Source: Bog-473 sp963721585 (GTDB lineage: Bacteria > Actinomycetota > Acidimicrobiia > Acidimicrobiales > RAAP-2). From it: a DNA stretch of 64,000 nucleotides. A program made the position numbers and the translations under genes. This document shows, one piece after another, positions 1-9,018 of this stretch (position 1 is the stretch's first letter; each line of letters starts with the position of its first letter). The stretch spans positions 620,001 through 684,000 of the forward strand of contig CAVRJN010000007.1 in the NCBI GenBank assembly GCA_963721585.1, in the 5' to 3' direction. The notes under the pieces are model-generated. The model did not search any database. It was not told the DNA's origin and saw only the letters and a list, made by a program, of their open reading frames with translations.

Positions 1-382
1 GGTTGAAGGTGCCCTTCAGGTGCACGGCGATCACGTCGTCGAACTCCTGCTCGCTCATGGACACGAGCATCCGGTCGCGCAGAATGCCGGCGTTGTTGAC
101 CACGACGTGGAGGTCGCCGAAGGCCGAGACGGCCTGTTCGACCATCGCCTTCGCCCCCTCGAAGGAACTCACGCTGTCAGTGTTGGCCACGGCCTGGCCA
201 CCGGCCGCGGTGATCTCGTCGACCACCGACTGCGCCGCCGAGATGTCGGCGCCCGAGCCGTCGACCGCGCCGCCCAAGTCGTTGACGACGACCTTGGCGC
301 CGAGGGAGGCGAACAACAGGGCGTGCTCACGTCCGATGCCCCGTCCCGCCCCGGTGATGATCGCCACTCTGTCCTGCAGCAT
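1..382 (-). CDS. SDR-family oxidoreductase, C-terminal part off the window
   Basis: Read from the ATG at 382 the first 127 codons are visible and the gene runs off the left edge. The N-terminus reads MLQDRVAIITGAGRGIGRE, so the TGxxxGIG dinucleotide-binding motif of short-chain dehydrogenases is intact. It is followed by a VNDLGG segment and, near the edge, the NNAG motif that stabilises the Rossmann core. The catalytic Tyr-Lys lies outside the window. The protein is clearly homologous to the SDR at 63767. The 'NDLGG..DGSG' segment is typical of SDRs related to the peroxisomal multifunctional enzyme type 2 (3-hydroxyacyl-CoA dehydrogenase) and mycobacterial relatives, so a role in acyl-CoA or steroid side-chain oxidation is plausible but inferred. 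Confidence 0.85.
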   Translation of the reverse strand, partial: MLQDRVAIITGAGRGIGREHALLFASLGAKVVVNDLGGAVDGSGADISAAQSVVDEITAAGGQAVANTDSVSSFEGAKAMVEQAVSAFGDLHVVVNNAGILRDRMLVSMSEQEFDDVIAVHLKGTFN

Positions 383-529
383 GGTCCAGCCGTCCTCTCG
401 CATTCGTCGGGGACCGGCCGCCCGGCGGGCGGGGGTCCGGGCGAGACGATTGCAACGGCGCCCCGGCCTGTCAAACCGACGCGGCAGCGTCCCCGCCCCG
501 CCAGCAAGGGGCCCCGGGAGACGCGCTCG

Positions 530-1771
530 TCAGCCGGTGGCCTCGAGCAGGCGGCGCTCCAGGTAGCGGCGCTCGGCGTCGGTCCCCGCCAGGTCGAAGG
601 CCCGGCGGTACGCCTCGGCGGCCTCGGCACGGCGGCCCAGACGACGCAGCATGTCCGCCGCGCGCCGCGGGGAGGAGGTGATAGGCGCGCAGCTCACCGT
701 CCGATGCGATGCGGTCGAGCAGCGCCAGGCCCGCCTCGGGCCCCTCGCTCATGGATACGGCGACGGCGCGGTTCAGCGCGATGACGGCCGAGGGCGTCAG
801 CGCGAACAGGTGGTCGTAGAGAGCTGGCGATCTCCGCCCAGTCCGTCGTCTGCCCGTCCCGGACGTGGCAGGCCGCGATGGCGGCCTGGATCTGGAACGG
901 GCCGGGGCGGCCCAGCCGGGCGGCCGCGTCGCAGCCGCAGACGCCCTTCCGCGATGGCCGCCGCATCCCACAGCGAGCGGTCCTGCTCGCTCAGCACGAC
1001 GAGGTCGCCGTCGGCGTCGACGGCGGGCAGCGCTGCGGGCGTCGTGGAAGAGCATGAGCGCCAGGAGGCCGAGCGCCTCGGGCTCGTCGGGCATCAGCGT
1101 GCACAGGACCCGGCCCAGGCGGATGGCCTCGGCCGTCAGGCTGCGGCGGACCAGGTCGGTGCCCGCAGCTGGCGGAGTACCCCTCGTTGAAGAGGAGGTA
1201 GAGGACGGCCAGCACGGCGGCCGTGCGCTCCACCAGCTGGTGCGGCGGGGGCACCTCGAAGGGGATGCCCGCGTTGCGGATCTTGCGCTTGGCCCGGACG
1301 AGCCGCTGCGCCATGGTGGCCTCGGGCACCAGGAAGGCGCGGGCGATCTCGGCCGTCGTCATGCCGGCGAGCGTGCGCAGGGTCAGCGCCACCTGGGCCT
1401 CGAACGACAGCGCCGGGTGGCAGCAGGTGAACATGAGGCGGAGCCGGTCGTCGGGCACGTCCTCGTCCGACGCGGCGTGTCACGTCCTCCCTCCCTGCTG
1501 CCATCACCGCGACCTCCCGCGTCTTGGACTCGCCCAGGCGCGCCCGCCGGGCGCGGTCGACGGCCCGGTGGCGCGCCACCGTCGTGAGCCAGGCGCCGGG
1601 GCGGCGCGGGATGCCGTCACGGGGCCAGCGCTCCAGCGCGGTCGTGAAGGCATCTTGCGCGCACTCCTCGGCGAGGTCCCAGTCACCGGTCAGCCGGACC
1701 AGGGTGGCGACCACCCTGCCCCACTCGGCGTGGAACGCCTCGGCGACGGCGGCCTCGACGTCGGCCGTCAA
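530..1771 (-). pseudogene. ECF sigma factor (ECF42/SigJ-like, YCII-associated), multiply frameshifted
   Basis: Frame-by-frame reading reconstructs one sigma-70 family ECF protein with a C-terminal helical extension. The start is MTADVEAAVAEAFHAEWGR, with a sigma-2 segment (DLAEECAQDAFTTALERWP, PGAWLTTVARHRAVDR). A sigma-4 segment (FTCCHPALSFEAQVALTLRT..TTAEIARAFLV) follows, then the SnoaL/TPR-like tail ending RRYLERRLLEATG. The reading frame has to change near 1480, 1165, 1025, 945, 825 and 665. Each break leaves conserved sequence on both sides, so these look like single-base indels, not decay. The TTG start overlaps the stop of the YCII gene in the four bases TTGA, so the two are translationally coupled. 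The family normally works with that small partner. It is either a pseudogene or a poorly sequenced intact gene. Confidence 0.8.
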
Positions 1772-2115
1772 TGCTCCCAGATCGGCCTCACTTCGATGGA
1801 GCCGTCCTTCGCACCGGGGATGCGGGACGCCACCTCGATGGCCTCGTCCAGGTCCTTGCAGTCGACGAGGAAGTAGCCGGCCAGCTGCTCCTTGGTCTCG
1901 GCGAAGGGGCCGTCGGTGGTGAGGGTCTCGCCGTTGCGCACGCGCACGGTGGTGGCGTCGCTCGTCAGCCGCAGGCGCTCGCCGCCCTGCAGCACGCCCC
2001 GCTCGGCGGCGTCCTTCATGAAGGCGGCGTACTCGGGCGACATCTCCTCGCTGGCCAGCTCGCCGTCCCGCAGGCCGGCACTCTCGTCGAGGGCAATCAT
2101 CAACACGTATCGCAT
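1768..2115 (-). CDS. YCII-related (DGPF domain) protein
   Basis: A 115-aa protein of the YCII/DGPF superfamily. It starts MRYVLMIALDESAGL and carries the signature TDGPFAETKEQLAGYFLVDC (about residues 67-86), the hallmark of DGPF-domain proteins. The ATG at 2115 is chosen because it has a strong Shine-Dalgarno (AAGGAGAACACCATG); the frame is open 21 codons further upstream but without such a site. In actinobacteria these proteins are encoded next to ECF42-type sigma factors, exactly as here, where its stop overlaps the sigma start. They probably act as a partner or modulator of that sigma factor. No enzymatic activity can be assigned from the sequence. Confidence 0.9.
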   Translation of the reverse strand: MRYVLMIALDESAGLRDGELASEEMSPEYAAFMKDAAERGVLQGGERLRLTSDATTVRVRNGETLTTDGPFAETKEQLAGYFLVDCKDLDEAIEVASRIPGAKDGSIEVRPIWEH

Positions 2116-2226
2116 GGTGTTCTCCTTGGTGGGGTTGGTTTCGCCCTTACGACGAACGGGGACCGCCCGGATCGACACCCCTGCCCCGAAACTCTGGTCA
2201 AGTCTGCCGTCCTACGCTCACCTGCC

Positions 2227-3494
2227 ATGACGACCGCCGAGATCCCGGACCTCCTGGAGCTCGAGGTGGGTGCCATCGCCGCCGGCGGGGGCTGCGTGGC
2301 CCGGGCGCCCGACGGCAAGGTGGTCTTCGTCCGCCACAGCCTGCCCGGCGAGCGGGTGCGGGCCCAGGTCACCGCCAGCACCACCTCCTACCTGCGGGCG
2401 GACGCCGTCGAGATCCTGCGTCCCTCCCCCGACCGCGTCGATCCCCCCTGCCCGCACGCCGGCCCCGGTCGCTGCGGCGGCTGCGACTTCCAGCACGTCG
2501 AGATCGGGGCCCAGCGACGCCTGAAGGCGTTCCGCATCGCCGAGCAACTGGAGCGGCTGGCCGGCGTCGCGCTCCCCGTCGACGTGGAACCGGTCCCCGG
2601 TGACAGCGGCAGGACTCGCCTACCGCAGCCGGGTGCGGGTGGCGGTGGACGGCCGCGGCGCAGTGGGGTTCCGGCGCCACCGCTCCCACCGGCTCGAGTA
2701 CGTCCAGGAGTGCCCCATCGCCAGCCCGGCCGTGACCGCAACCGGCGCGCTCGCCACCCTGTGGCCCGGCGCCGACGAACTCGAGGTCGCGACCGGAACA
2801 GGTCCGGCGGAGGCGGTCGTCTCGGTCACGCCGCGGGGCCGCTCCGCCCCGCGTCTGCCCGATATCGGCACCGGCGTCGTGGTCGGCGGGAAGGTCCGCC
2901 GTCCTCCCGGCGCCGTGCACGCGGTCGTGGGCGGGCGCTCCTACCGGATTTCGCCCGGGGTCTTCTGGCAGGTGCACACCGGCGCCGCGACGGCGCTGCT
3001 CGAGGCGGTGCTCGGCTTCCTCGGGCCCTGCGAGGGGAGATCCGTGGCGGACCTCTACGCCGGCGCCGGCCTCTTCTCGGTCCCTCTGGCTGACGCGGTC
3101 GGACCATCGGGCTCCGTCCTCGCGGTCGAGCGGGACCGGCGCGCCTGCGCCGATGCCCGGCACAACGGCGCCACCTTCCCTACCCTGCGCGTCCTCGAGG
3201 GCGAGGTCACGCCGGCACTGGTGGAGTCCGCCCTGGGCCGGCCCGACATCGTCGTGCTCGATCCCGCCCGCGAGGGTGCGGGGACCGGTGTCATGCGGGC
3301 GCTCGCCGCGCACACGCCGGCCGTGCACCACCGTGATCTACGTCTCGTGCGACCCGTCGTCCTTCGGGCGCGACAGCCGGGTCCTGCTCGACGAGGGCTG
3401 GAGCCTTGCGGGACTGCGCGCCTTCGACATCTTCCCTATGACCGAGCACGTCGAGCTCGTGGCGGCGCTGGAGCCGCCACCCGACCGCCGGTAG
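2227..3494 (+). pseudogene. 23S rRNA/tRNA (uracil-5-)methyltransferase family protein (TrmA/RlmD-like), frameshifted
   Basis: Reconstructed across two frame changes (about 2600 and 3325) this is a class I SAM-dependent RNA m5U methyltransferase of about 420 aa. The N-terminal TRAM-like beta domain is MTTAEIPDLLELEVGAIAAG. A CPHAGPGRCGGCDFQHV segment carries the cysteines of a 4Fe-4S cluster. The catalytic half has the SAM motif DLYAGAGLFSVPLA, then VVLDPAREGAG and, after the second break, IYVSCDPSSFGRD, which contains the catalytic nucleophile Cys in the conserved SCDP context. The likely role is methylation of a uridine in rRNA or tRNA; RlmC, RlmD and TrmA cannot be told apart here. It is convergent with the CDF transporter, 5 nt away. 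Both breaks could be sequencing indels. Confidence 0.85.
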
Positions 3495-3499
3495 GCGCG

Positions 3500-4381
3500 C
3501 TAGGCGTGCCCGCCGAGCTCGTGCTCGATGTGCCCGGGCGACTCGAACTGCAGGGTCGAGTGCGCCACGTCGAAGTGGTCCGACAGGCACTCCTGCAGAT
3601 GGTCGAGCACTCGACCCGCCTCGCCCGTCGTGAAGCACTCGTCGGTGACCACGACGTGGGCGGTCAGGACCGGCAGCGAGGAGGTGAGGGTCCACGCGTG
3701 CAGGTCGTGCACGGACTGGACCTCGGGCAGCTCCATGAGGTGCTGCCGGACCTCCTCGACGTCGATGTCCTCGGGCGTCGCCTCCAGCAGGATGCGCAGG
3801 GCCGGGCGCAGGAGCTCCACCGCGGCCTTGAGCATCAGCAGGACGACGACGAGCGACGCGATGGCGTCGGCGCGGTCGAAGCCCCAGACGACGATGACGA
3901 CACCGGCGATCAGCGTGCCGCCGAAGCCGTAGAGGTCGGTCAGGATGTGGCGGTAGGCGCCCTCGACGTTGAGCGAGCGCCGGTTGGCCCGGGCCATGGT
4001 GAGGGTCGCGGCCAGGTTCACGGCCACGCCGACCGCGGCGACGACGATCAGGACCACGCCGTCGACAGAGGAGGGGTGCACGAGCCGGACCACGGCGTCG
4101 TACGTCACCAGGGCGGAGACGACGAGGAGGGCGATCGCGTTGGCCGCCGCGGCGAGGATCTCGGCCCGCTTCATGCCGTAGGTGTGCGAGCCCGTCTCCG
4201 GTCGGGCGGCCAGCCTGATCGCCACCAGCGAGCCCGCAATGGCACCGACGTCCACCAGCATGTGGCCGGCGTCGGCCAGCAGGACGAGCGAGTTCGAGGC
4301 GACGGCGGCCCCGACCTCGAACACCATGAAGGCGACGAGCAGGACCAGCGCGATGGTCAGGGCGCGCCGGTCGGTGTCCAC
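3500..4381 (-). CDS. Cation diffusion facilitator (CDF) family zinc/cobalt/cadmium efflux transporter
   Basis: 293 aa with six hydrophobic segments followed by a cytoplasmic ferredoxin-like domain (about residues 205-290), the CDF layout. The two transmembrane metal-site motifs are present as HxxxD: H40-D44 (DAGHMLVD) in TM2 and H145-D149 (HILTD) in TM5, the pattern of Zn/Cd/Co exporters. The call starts at a GTG. The in-frame region between it and the upstream stop encodes a His-rich HPHAHG stretch with no ATG/GTG/TTG codon, so the start could only be this GTG unless a rare codon is used. It lies 66 nt downstream of an ArsR repressor with a zinc-type site, which suggests metal-induced expression and metal export as its job. 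Confidence 0.92.
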   Translation of the reverse strand: MDTDRRALTIALVLLVAFMVFEVGAAVASNSLVLLADAGHMLVDVGAIAGSLVAIRLAARPETGSHTYGMKRAEILAAAANAIALLVVSALVTYDAVVRLVHPSSVDGVVLIVVAAVGVAVNLAATLTMARANRRSLNVEGAYRHILTDLYGFGGTLIAGVVIVVWGFDRADAIASLVVVLLMLKAAVELLRPALRILLEATPEDIDVEEVRQHLMELPEVQSVHDLHAWTLTSSLPVLTAHVVVTDECFTTGEAGRVLDHLQECLSDHFDVAHSTLQFESPGHIEHELGGHA

Positions 4382-4447
4382 CGAGGTCTGCCCGTGTGCG
4401 TGCGGGTGTGCTCGGGATCGGCCCGGCCGTGCCCGTTGTCGGGGCCC

Positions 4448-4768
4448 TCACCCATGGGCGCGCACGTGGTCGGCGTGCGTGAGCACCTCCTCGACGAGGC
4501 GGCGGACGTGCGCGTCGTCGACCACATAGAAGATCCGCGTGCCTTCCCGCCGGCTCCGCACGAGGCGGGCCAACCGGAGCTTGGCCAGGTGCTGGGAGAC
4601 GGCGGCCGGCTGGGCGCCGACCAGCTCGGCCAGCTCGTTCACCGAGTGCTCGCCCTCCAGCAGGGCCCAGATGACCCGCAGCCGCGTCTCGTCCCCGAGC
4701 AGCTTGAGCATCCCCACTGCGGAGCGGAATTCCTCCCGGGCCGGAGCCTCGGCTATCTGCGTAGTCAC
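4448..4768 (-). CDS. ArsR/SmtB-family metal-sensing transcriptional repressor (CzrA-like alpha5 site)
   Basis: 106 aa, a winged-helix ArsR protein (LGDETRLRVIWALLEGEHSV; recognition helix AAVSQHLAKL). The C-terminal helix carries D85-x-H87 and H98-x-x-H101, the spacing of the alpha5 zinc site known from CzrA and SmtB. No alpha3 ELCVCDL-type cysteine site is present, so zinc or cobalt sensing is favoured over arsenic or cadmium. The start is a GTG at 4768 that sits inside a perfect inverted repeat. A TAAGCT element ends 6 nt before it, which fits a leaderless transcript. It precedes the CDF gene and presumably represses both until zinc is high. Confidence 0.9.
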   Translation of the reverse strand: MTTQIAEAPAREEFRSAVGMLKLLGDETRLRVIWALLEGEHSVNELAELVGAQPAAVSQHLAKLRLARLVRSRREGTRIFYVVDDAHVRRLVEEVLTHADHVRAHG

Positions 4769-4776
4769 GCAGATAG
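4753..4776 (-). promoter_or_regulatory. Putative ArsR operator overlapping the arsR start codon and -10 element
   Basis: Perfect 10-bp inverted repeat CTATCTGCGT / ACGCAGATAG with a 4-nt spacer. On the minus strand the left arm is preceded by TAAGCT, a plausible -10 hexamer, and the GTG start lies in the spacer region. A repressor bound here would cover both the -10 and the translation start of a leaderless mRNA. ArsR-family repressors typically bind an inverted repeat at their own promoter. The assignment to this protein is inferred from position. Confidence 0.6.
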
Positions 4777-4867
4777 CTTACAGACGACCGGCCGGCGGTC
4801 CACACGCCGCCAGCTGAACCCCGGCGACCTCCGGGCGTGGTAGCCCGGGTCAGGCGTCAGGCCCCGG

Positions 4868-6427
4868 TTACCCCTTAGCGGCCGAGGTGAAGGTCGAGAG
4901 CGGGGGGGCCGCCACAGTGCAGGGCTGGCTCACCGAGCTCTGTGGCAGCGCCGCCTCCATCACCTTCTTCATGATCGGGCCGGCGATGCCGGCTCCGTCG
5001 GACGAGATGTTCTGCTCGGGCACCACTACCGCCACGGCGATCTGGGGATTGTTGGCCGGGGCGAAACCGATCATCCAGTCGTGGTTGACCCCGGCGACTG
5101 GGCCCGTCTGGGCCGTCCCGGTCTTCACCGCGGCGCAGAGGTAGCTCGGGAACCCGACGCCGGTGGCGGTGCCGCTGGTGACGACGCCTTCCATCAGGGA
5201 GGTGACCGCCTGCGCCGCCTGCGCCGTCGCCGCGGTGGACTCCGGTTTCGGCGTGTACGACTGCACCAGCGCGCCCTGCGAGTCGTGGATCGATGACATC
5301 AGGTGCGGCGTCATGACCACCCCCCCGTTGGCGATGCCGGCCGCGACCATTGCGTTCTGGAGCGCGGTCTCCTTGACGTCGTCCTGCCCGATGGCCGTAT
5401 AGGCCTGAAACGCCTGCGCGTTGTCCGGCAGGGTGGTGAGTGGCGAGGCGATGACGTTGGGCAAGTCGATGCCGGGCACCGAGTTGAAACCGAAGAGGTT
5501 GGCCTGCTGGCGCAATGTCGACACGCCCAATTGCACCCCCAGCTCGCCATAACCCGGGTCGCACGAGAAGGGCAGCATCTGGGTCATGGTCCCGCCGCAT
5601 GGGCCGCTCTCGTCGCACAACGGCTTGTTGGAGTCGGGGAAGGTCTGGCAGGCCGCGACCGGATAGTTGAAACCCGCCAGGGAGGGCTTGAGGTTGTAGG
5701 CCGCGGTGGACGTCACGACCTTCATGGTCGAACCCGGAAAGAAGAACTCCTCGGTGGCGATGGGGCGCAGGGGGTAGTAGCCCTCGCCGTCCTTCTGGAT
5801 GTAGCTGAAGTAGGCCAACTGCTCCGAGGGGAGGGACGGGCTCACCAGCGTGTTGGGGTCGTAGGTGGGGTTCGAGACCATGGCCAGTACGGCACCCGTC
5901 TTGGGGTCGAGCACGACCACCGCCCCGTCTTTGGGGCCCGGCGTCGACGTCAGCGCGTCCCAGGCGGCCTGCTGCAGGGCCGGCTCCACCGTCAGCGTCA
6001 CGTTGTCGGTGATCGTCGGCTGGCTCTGGCGGAAGATCAGCTGGCTCAGCGTCTGGGGTGGCTGCTGATGCGGGCCGAGAAACGAGTCGTACTGCTCCTC
6101 TATGCCTGCCGTGCCGTAATAGAGGGCGGAGTCGTACCCCGTGATCCCCGCATACAGCGGGCCCTGCGGGTACTGGCGGACGTAGTTGTAGGGATAGTCG
6201 GTCCGATTGGTTCCCGCCGGCGTCGGCACCGACTGGGCGAGGACGGTCCCGTCGGCGGCCAGGATCATCCCGCGGGGGTTGATGTACTTCTTCGCCGCGA
6301 CCCCGGGGTTGTTCGGCGAGTTCTGCAGCTGCTTGGCCTTGACGAGCTGGATGTTGACCAGCTGCGCCACCACGAGGCCGAGGCAGACCACCATGATGAG
6401 CCCGAGCCAGCGGATCCGGCGGCCCAT
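4868..6427 (-). CDS. Penicillin-binding protein 2 (class B, PbpA-like transpeptidase)
   Basis: 519 aa from the ATG at 6427; a TTG at 6442 would add five residues. One N-terminal membrane helix (LGLIMVVCLGLVVAQLV) anchors an extracytoplasmic protein. It has a dimerisation region and a transpeptidase domain like mycobacterial PbpA, a peptidoglycan cross-linker of elongation or division. Active-site motifs, numbered from the TTG start: STMK at 238-241 (nucleophile Ser) and KTGTAQ at 440-445. The middle SxN motif is expected near 293 but reads SCD (S293-C294-D295), so the usual Asn is Asp. Several cysteines (265, 276, 282, 294) could form disulfides outside the cell. No FtsW/RodA gene is adjacent, unlike the usual pbpA neighbourhood. 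Confidence 0.9.
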   Translation of the reverse strand: MGRRIRWLGLIMVVCLGLVVAQLVNIQLVKAKQLQNSPNNPGVAAKKYINPRGMILAADGTVLAQSVPTPAGTNRTDYPYNYVRQYPQGPLYAGITGYDSALYYGTAGIEEQYDSFLGPHQQPPQTLSQLIFRQSQPTITDNVTLTVEPALQQAAWDALTSTPGPKDGAVVVLDPKTGAVLAMVSNPTYDPNTLVSPSLPSEQLAYFSYIQKDGEGYYPLRPIATEEFFFPGSTMKVVTSTAAYNLKPSLAGFNYPVAACQTFPDSNKPLCDESGPCGGTMTQMLPFSCDPGYGELGVQLGVSTLRQQANLFGFNSVPGIDLPNVIASPLTTLPDNAQAFQAYTAIGQDDVKETALQNAMVAAGIANGGVVMTPHLMSSIHDSQGALVQSYTPKPESTAATAQAAQAVTSLMEGVVTSGTATGVGFPSYLCAAVKTGTAQTGPVAGVNHDWMIGFAPANNPQIAVAVVVPEQNISSDGAGIAGPIMKKVMEAALPQSSVSQPCTVAAPPLSTFTSAAKG

Positions 6428-6750
6428 CAGCCCGCCAAGCAATTCGTGGACGACCCGATCACTGCGTGCATGGTAGGCGGCAGCCCTGCCGCGATGGCTT
6501 CATGCTCCGTTTCTGTGTGTCCTCTGTGTTCCACCCCCTTGCAACCAGGTACGGGGCGGTCTTTCGTTCCGTTAGCACCCCGCAATGCCCATGCCATCTG
6601 GCTCGATGCGTCAAGACCGGGTGCCCCCGTGCCGATTGTTCTTCTGTGGGGCGTTGATTTCCGCAGCTTGGGTACACGCCTTTGCGGCGCCCCGCGAGTA
6701 CCGCTGGTGCCGACGGCGGAGCGGACCGCACCGGACCCGAGAGGATTGAT
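6428..6750. other. Divergent intergenic region
   Basis: About 320 bp between the divergent PBP2 and repeat-protein genes. It must hold both promoters. The only feature that can be fixed is GAGAGGA just before the GTG at 6751, which serves as its ribosome-binding site. No convincing ORF or hairpin was seen. Confidence 0.4.
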
Positions 6751-9018
6751 GTGAATCAACGTGCACGGAGGCTCGTCCTCCCGACAGCAATGGCGGCCAG
6801 CGCCGCCGCCTTGATCCTGACGACCGCCATGCAGGCGGCACCCGTCGCCCAGGCGGACGAGGTGTCGCACGCGGCCGGCTTCAACGCGAACCTCACGTGG
6901 AGCACGTCGCTCCCCGACGCCGGCAACGCCGTCGCCCTCTCGTCGCCCAACGTCGCCAACCTTGACGGGCAGCCGTCGGTCGTCGTCGGCGATCTCGCCG
7001 GGAAGGTCTACGCCTACCACATCAGCAACGGCACGGGCGTGGCGGGTTGGCCCTACAACGCGGGCGCGCCGATCCAGTCCTCGCCGTCGGTCGCTCCAAT
7101 CTCACCCGGCGGCACCGACTCGGTCTTCGTCGGGAGCGGCGACGCCGGCAATCCCACGGTTGGCGGCTACCAGGCCATCACCAACACCGGGGGGGACCAA
7201 TGGTTCGTCCAGGAGACCAACCCTGGCACCGACTCGGTCGCCCATTCGGGCATCGCTGCTTCCCTGACGGTGGGCAACTATGCCGGAGGCTACGGCGTCG
7301 AGGCGGGATCCCTCGGCCAGAACACCTATGCGCTGGGCGCCGGCAACGGCGCGATGCTGGGCGGCTTCCCATGGTTCCAGGCCGACTCGGTACTCTCGAC
7401 CGCCGCTGTCGCCGACCTCTACGGAGACGGCAATAACGAGCTCATCAGCGGAGGCGATTCCAGCGCCGGCCTCGCGTACGGGCAGACGTACAGCAACGGC
7501 GGGCACATCCGCATCCTCTCGAGCGCGGGGAATGCCGGGGCGGCGACCCCTTCCGGAGGGCTCTTCTGCGAGTACGACACCAACCAGAACATCGACCGCT
7601 CGTCGCCCGCCGTCGGACAGTTCCTCTCCGGGGGCGCGGTCGGCATCGTCGACGGGGACGGGAGCTACTACTCAGGCGCCTCGGACTCGAACAAGGTCTT
7701 TGCCATCAACACCAGCTGCGGCCTGGCCTGGAGCGACCAGCTGAACGGTGTCACCGCCGACTCACCCGCCCTCGCCAACGTGACGGGTAACGGGCAGCTC
7801 GATGTCGTCGAAGGAACCGCTGCGAACACCGTCTACGTACTGAACGGAACCAACGGCGCCACCATCTGGTCGGCCGGCACGACGGGAGAGGTAATCGGCT
7901 CAGCGGTGACGGCTGACCTCACCGGGGGCGGCTACCAGGACGTCATTGTGCCCACCACCGCCGGCATCGACATCTTCGACGGGAAGTCCGGGGCCGAGGT
8001 GGCGGTGCTGGACGAGGGCTACGGCTTCCAGGGCTCACCCCTGGTGACCGACGACCCCGACGGCCACATCGGCATCACGGCCGCCGGGTACTACGGCTCG
8101 AACGACACGGGGTACATCGGGCACTGGGAGATCGACAACACGAACGGGTCGGGATCGAGCGTCAACGAGGCCGGCGCGTGGCCGCAGTTCCACCACGATC
8201 CCCAGCTGACCGGTGACGCCGGCACACCACAGTCCACGCTGCAGGTGCCGTGCAACGCACCCGCCGGCGGGCCCAACGGCTATCTCCTCTCCGCCTCCGA
8301 TGGCGGCGTCTTCAACTACGGGAACATCCCCTTCTGCGGCTCGACGGGCAGCATCCACCTGAACAAGCCCGTGGTCGCCTCAGCCATGACCCACGATGGC
8401 GGCGGCTACTGGGAGGTGGCCTCGGACGGCGGCATGTTCGCCTTCGGCGATGCGCAGTTCTACGGGTCCATGGGAGGCAAGCCGCTCAACCAGCCGATCG
8501 TCGGCATGGCGGCCACCCCCGACGGCGGCGGTTACTGGCTCGTTGCCTCTGACGGTGGCATCTTCAGCTTCGGGGATGCGAAGTTCTTCGGCAGCACCGG
8601 CAGCATCCGTCTCAACCAGCCCATCGTGGGCATGGCAGCGACGAGGAGCGGCAACGGCTACTGGCTCGTCGCCTCCGACGGCGGCATCTTCAGCTACGGC
8701 GACGCCAAGTTCTCCGGCTCCATGGGTGGCAGACCACTCAACCGGCCGATCGTGGGGATGGCAGCGGACGCGCAGACAGGCGGGTACTGGGAGGTGGCCG
8801 CTGACGGAGGCATCTTCTCCTTCGGCGCACCGTTCTACGGATCCACCGGCAGCATCCGCCTGAACGCACCCATCGTCGGCATGGAGTCCAGCGGGAACGG
8901 CGCCGGTTATCGATTCGTCGCTTCGGACGGCGGCATTTTCAGCTACAACGCCCCGTTCTACGGTTCCATGGGTGGCAAGCCCCTCAACAAACCCGTAGTC
9001 GCCATGTCCGGGACCTGA
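6751..9018 (+). CDS. Secreted FG-GAP/VCBS-type beta-propeller protein with six C-terminal GYWxVASDGGIFSFGDA repeats
   Basis: 755 aa. A GTG start with GAGAGGA upstream begins a classical signal peptide (basic NQRARR, hydrophobic AASAAALILTTAM, cleavage after APVAQA). The mature part to about residue 490 contains FG-GAP-like repeats (VANLDGQPSVVVGDLAGKV, AVADLYGDGNNELISGG, LANVTGNGQLDVVEG), as in integrin-type propellers. From about residue 510 six 42-residue units follow. The C-terminal unit type is common in secreted actinobacterial proteins, notably in Acidimicrobiia, and its fold and ligand are not established. There is no catalytic domain, so a cell-surface or matrix binding role is most likely. 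It stands alone between divergent PBP2 and a crotonase gene. Confidence 0.8.
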   Translation: MNQRARRLVLPTAMAASAAALILTTAMQAAPVAQADEVSHAAGFNANLTWSTSLPDAGNAVALSSPNVANLDGQPSVVVGDLAGKVYAYHISNGTGVAGWPYNAGAPIQSSPSVAPISPGGTDSVFVGSGDAGNPTVGGYQAITNTGGDQWFVQETNPGTDSVAHSGIAASLTVGNYAGGYGVEAGSLGQNTYALGAGNGAMLGGFPWFQADSVLSTAAVADLYGDGNNELISGGDSSAGLAYGQTYSNGGHIRILSSAGNAGAATPSGGLFCEYDTNQNIDRSSPAVGQFLSGGAVGIVDGDGSYYSGASDSNKVFAINTSCGLAWSDQLNGVTADSPALANVTGNGQLDVVEGTAANTVYVLNGTNGATIWSAGTTGEVIGSAVTADLTGGGYQDVIVPTTAGIDIFDGKSGAEVAVLDEGYGFQGSPLVTDDPDGHIGITAAGYYGSNDTGYIGHWEIDNTNGSGSSVNEAGAWPQFHHDPQLTGDAGTPQSTLQVPCNAPAGGPNGYLLSASDGGVFNYGNIPFCGSTGSIHLNKPVVASAMTHDGGGYWEVASDGGMFAFGDAQFYGSMGGKPLNQPIVGMAATPDGGGYWLVASDGGIFSFGDAKFFGSTGSIRLNQPIVGMAATRSGNGYWLVASDGGIFSYGDAKFSGSMGGRPLNRPIVGMAADAQTGGYWEVAADGGIFSFGAPFYGSTGSIRLNAPIVGMESSGNGAGYRFVASDGGIFSYNAPFYGSMGGKPLNKPVVAMSGT
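8278..9015 (+). repeat. Six tandem protein repeats of about 42 codons
   Basis: Units start GYLLSASDGG, GYWEVASDGG, GYWLVASDGG, GYWLVASDGG, GYWEVAADGG and GYRFVASDGG. Each continues with a Phe/Gly-rich strand, then alternately GSTGSIxLN or GSMGGxPLN, then xPVVGM. The strict alternation of the two variants suggests that a two-unit (84-aa) module was duplicated. Confidence 0.85.

Noticed and set aside
3291..4805. 504-aa open frame on the minus strand
   Set aside because: It overlaps the ArsR, CDF and TrmA genes in another frame and is Arg/Ala/Gly-rich; a shadow frame of high-GC DNA.
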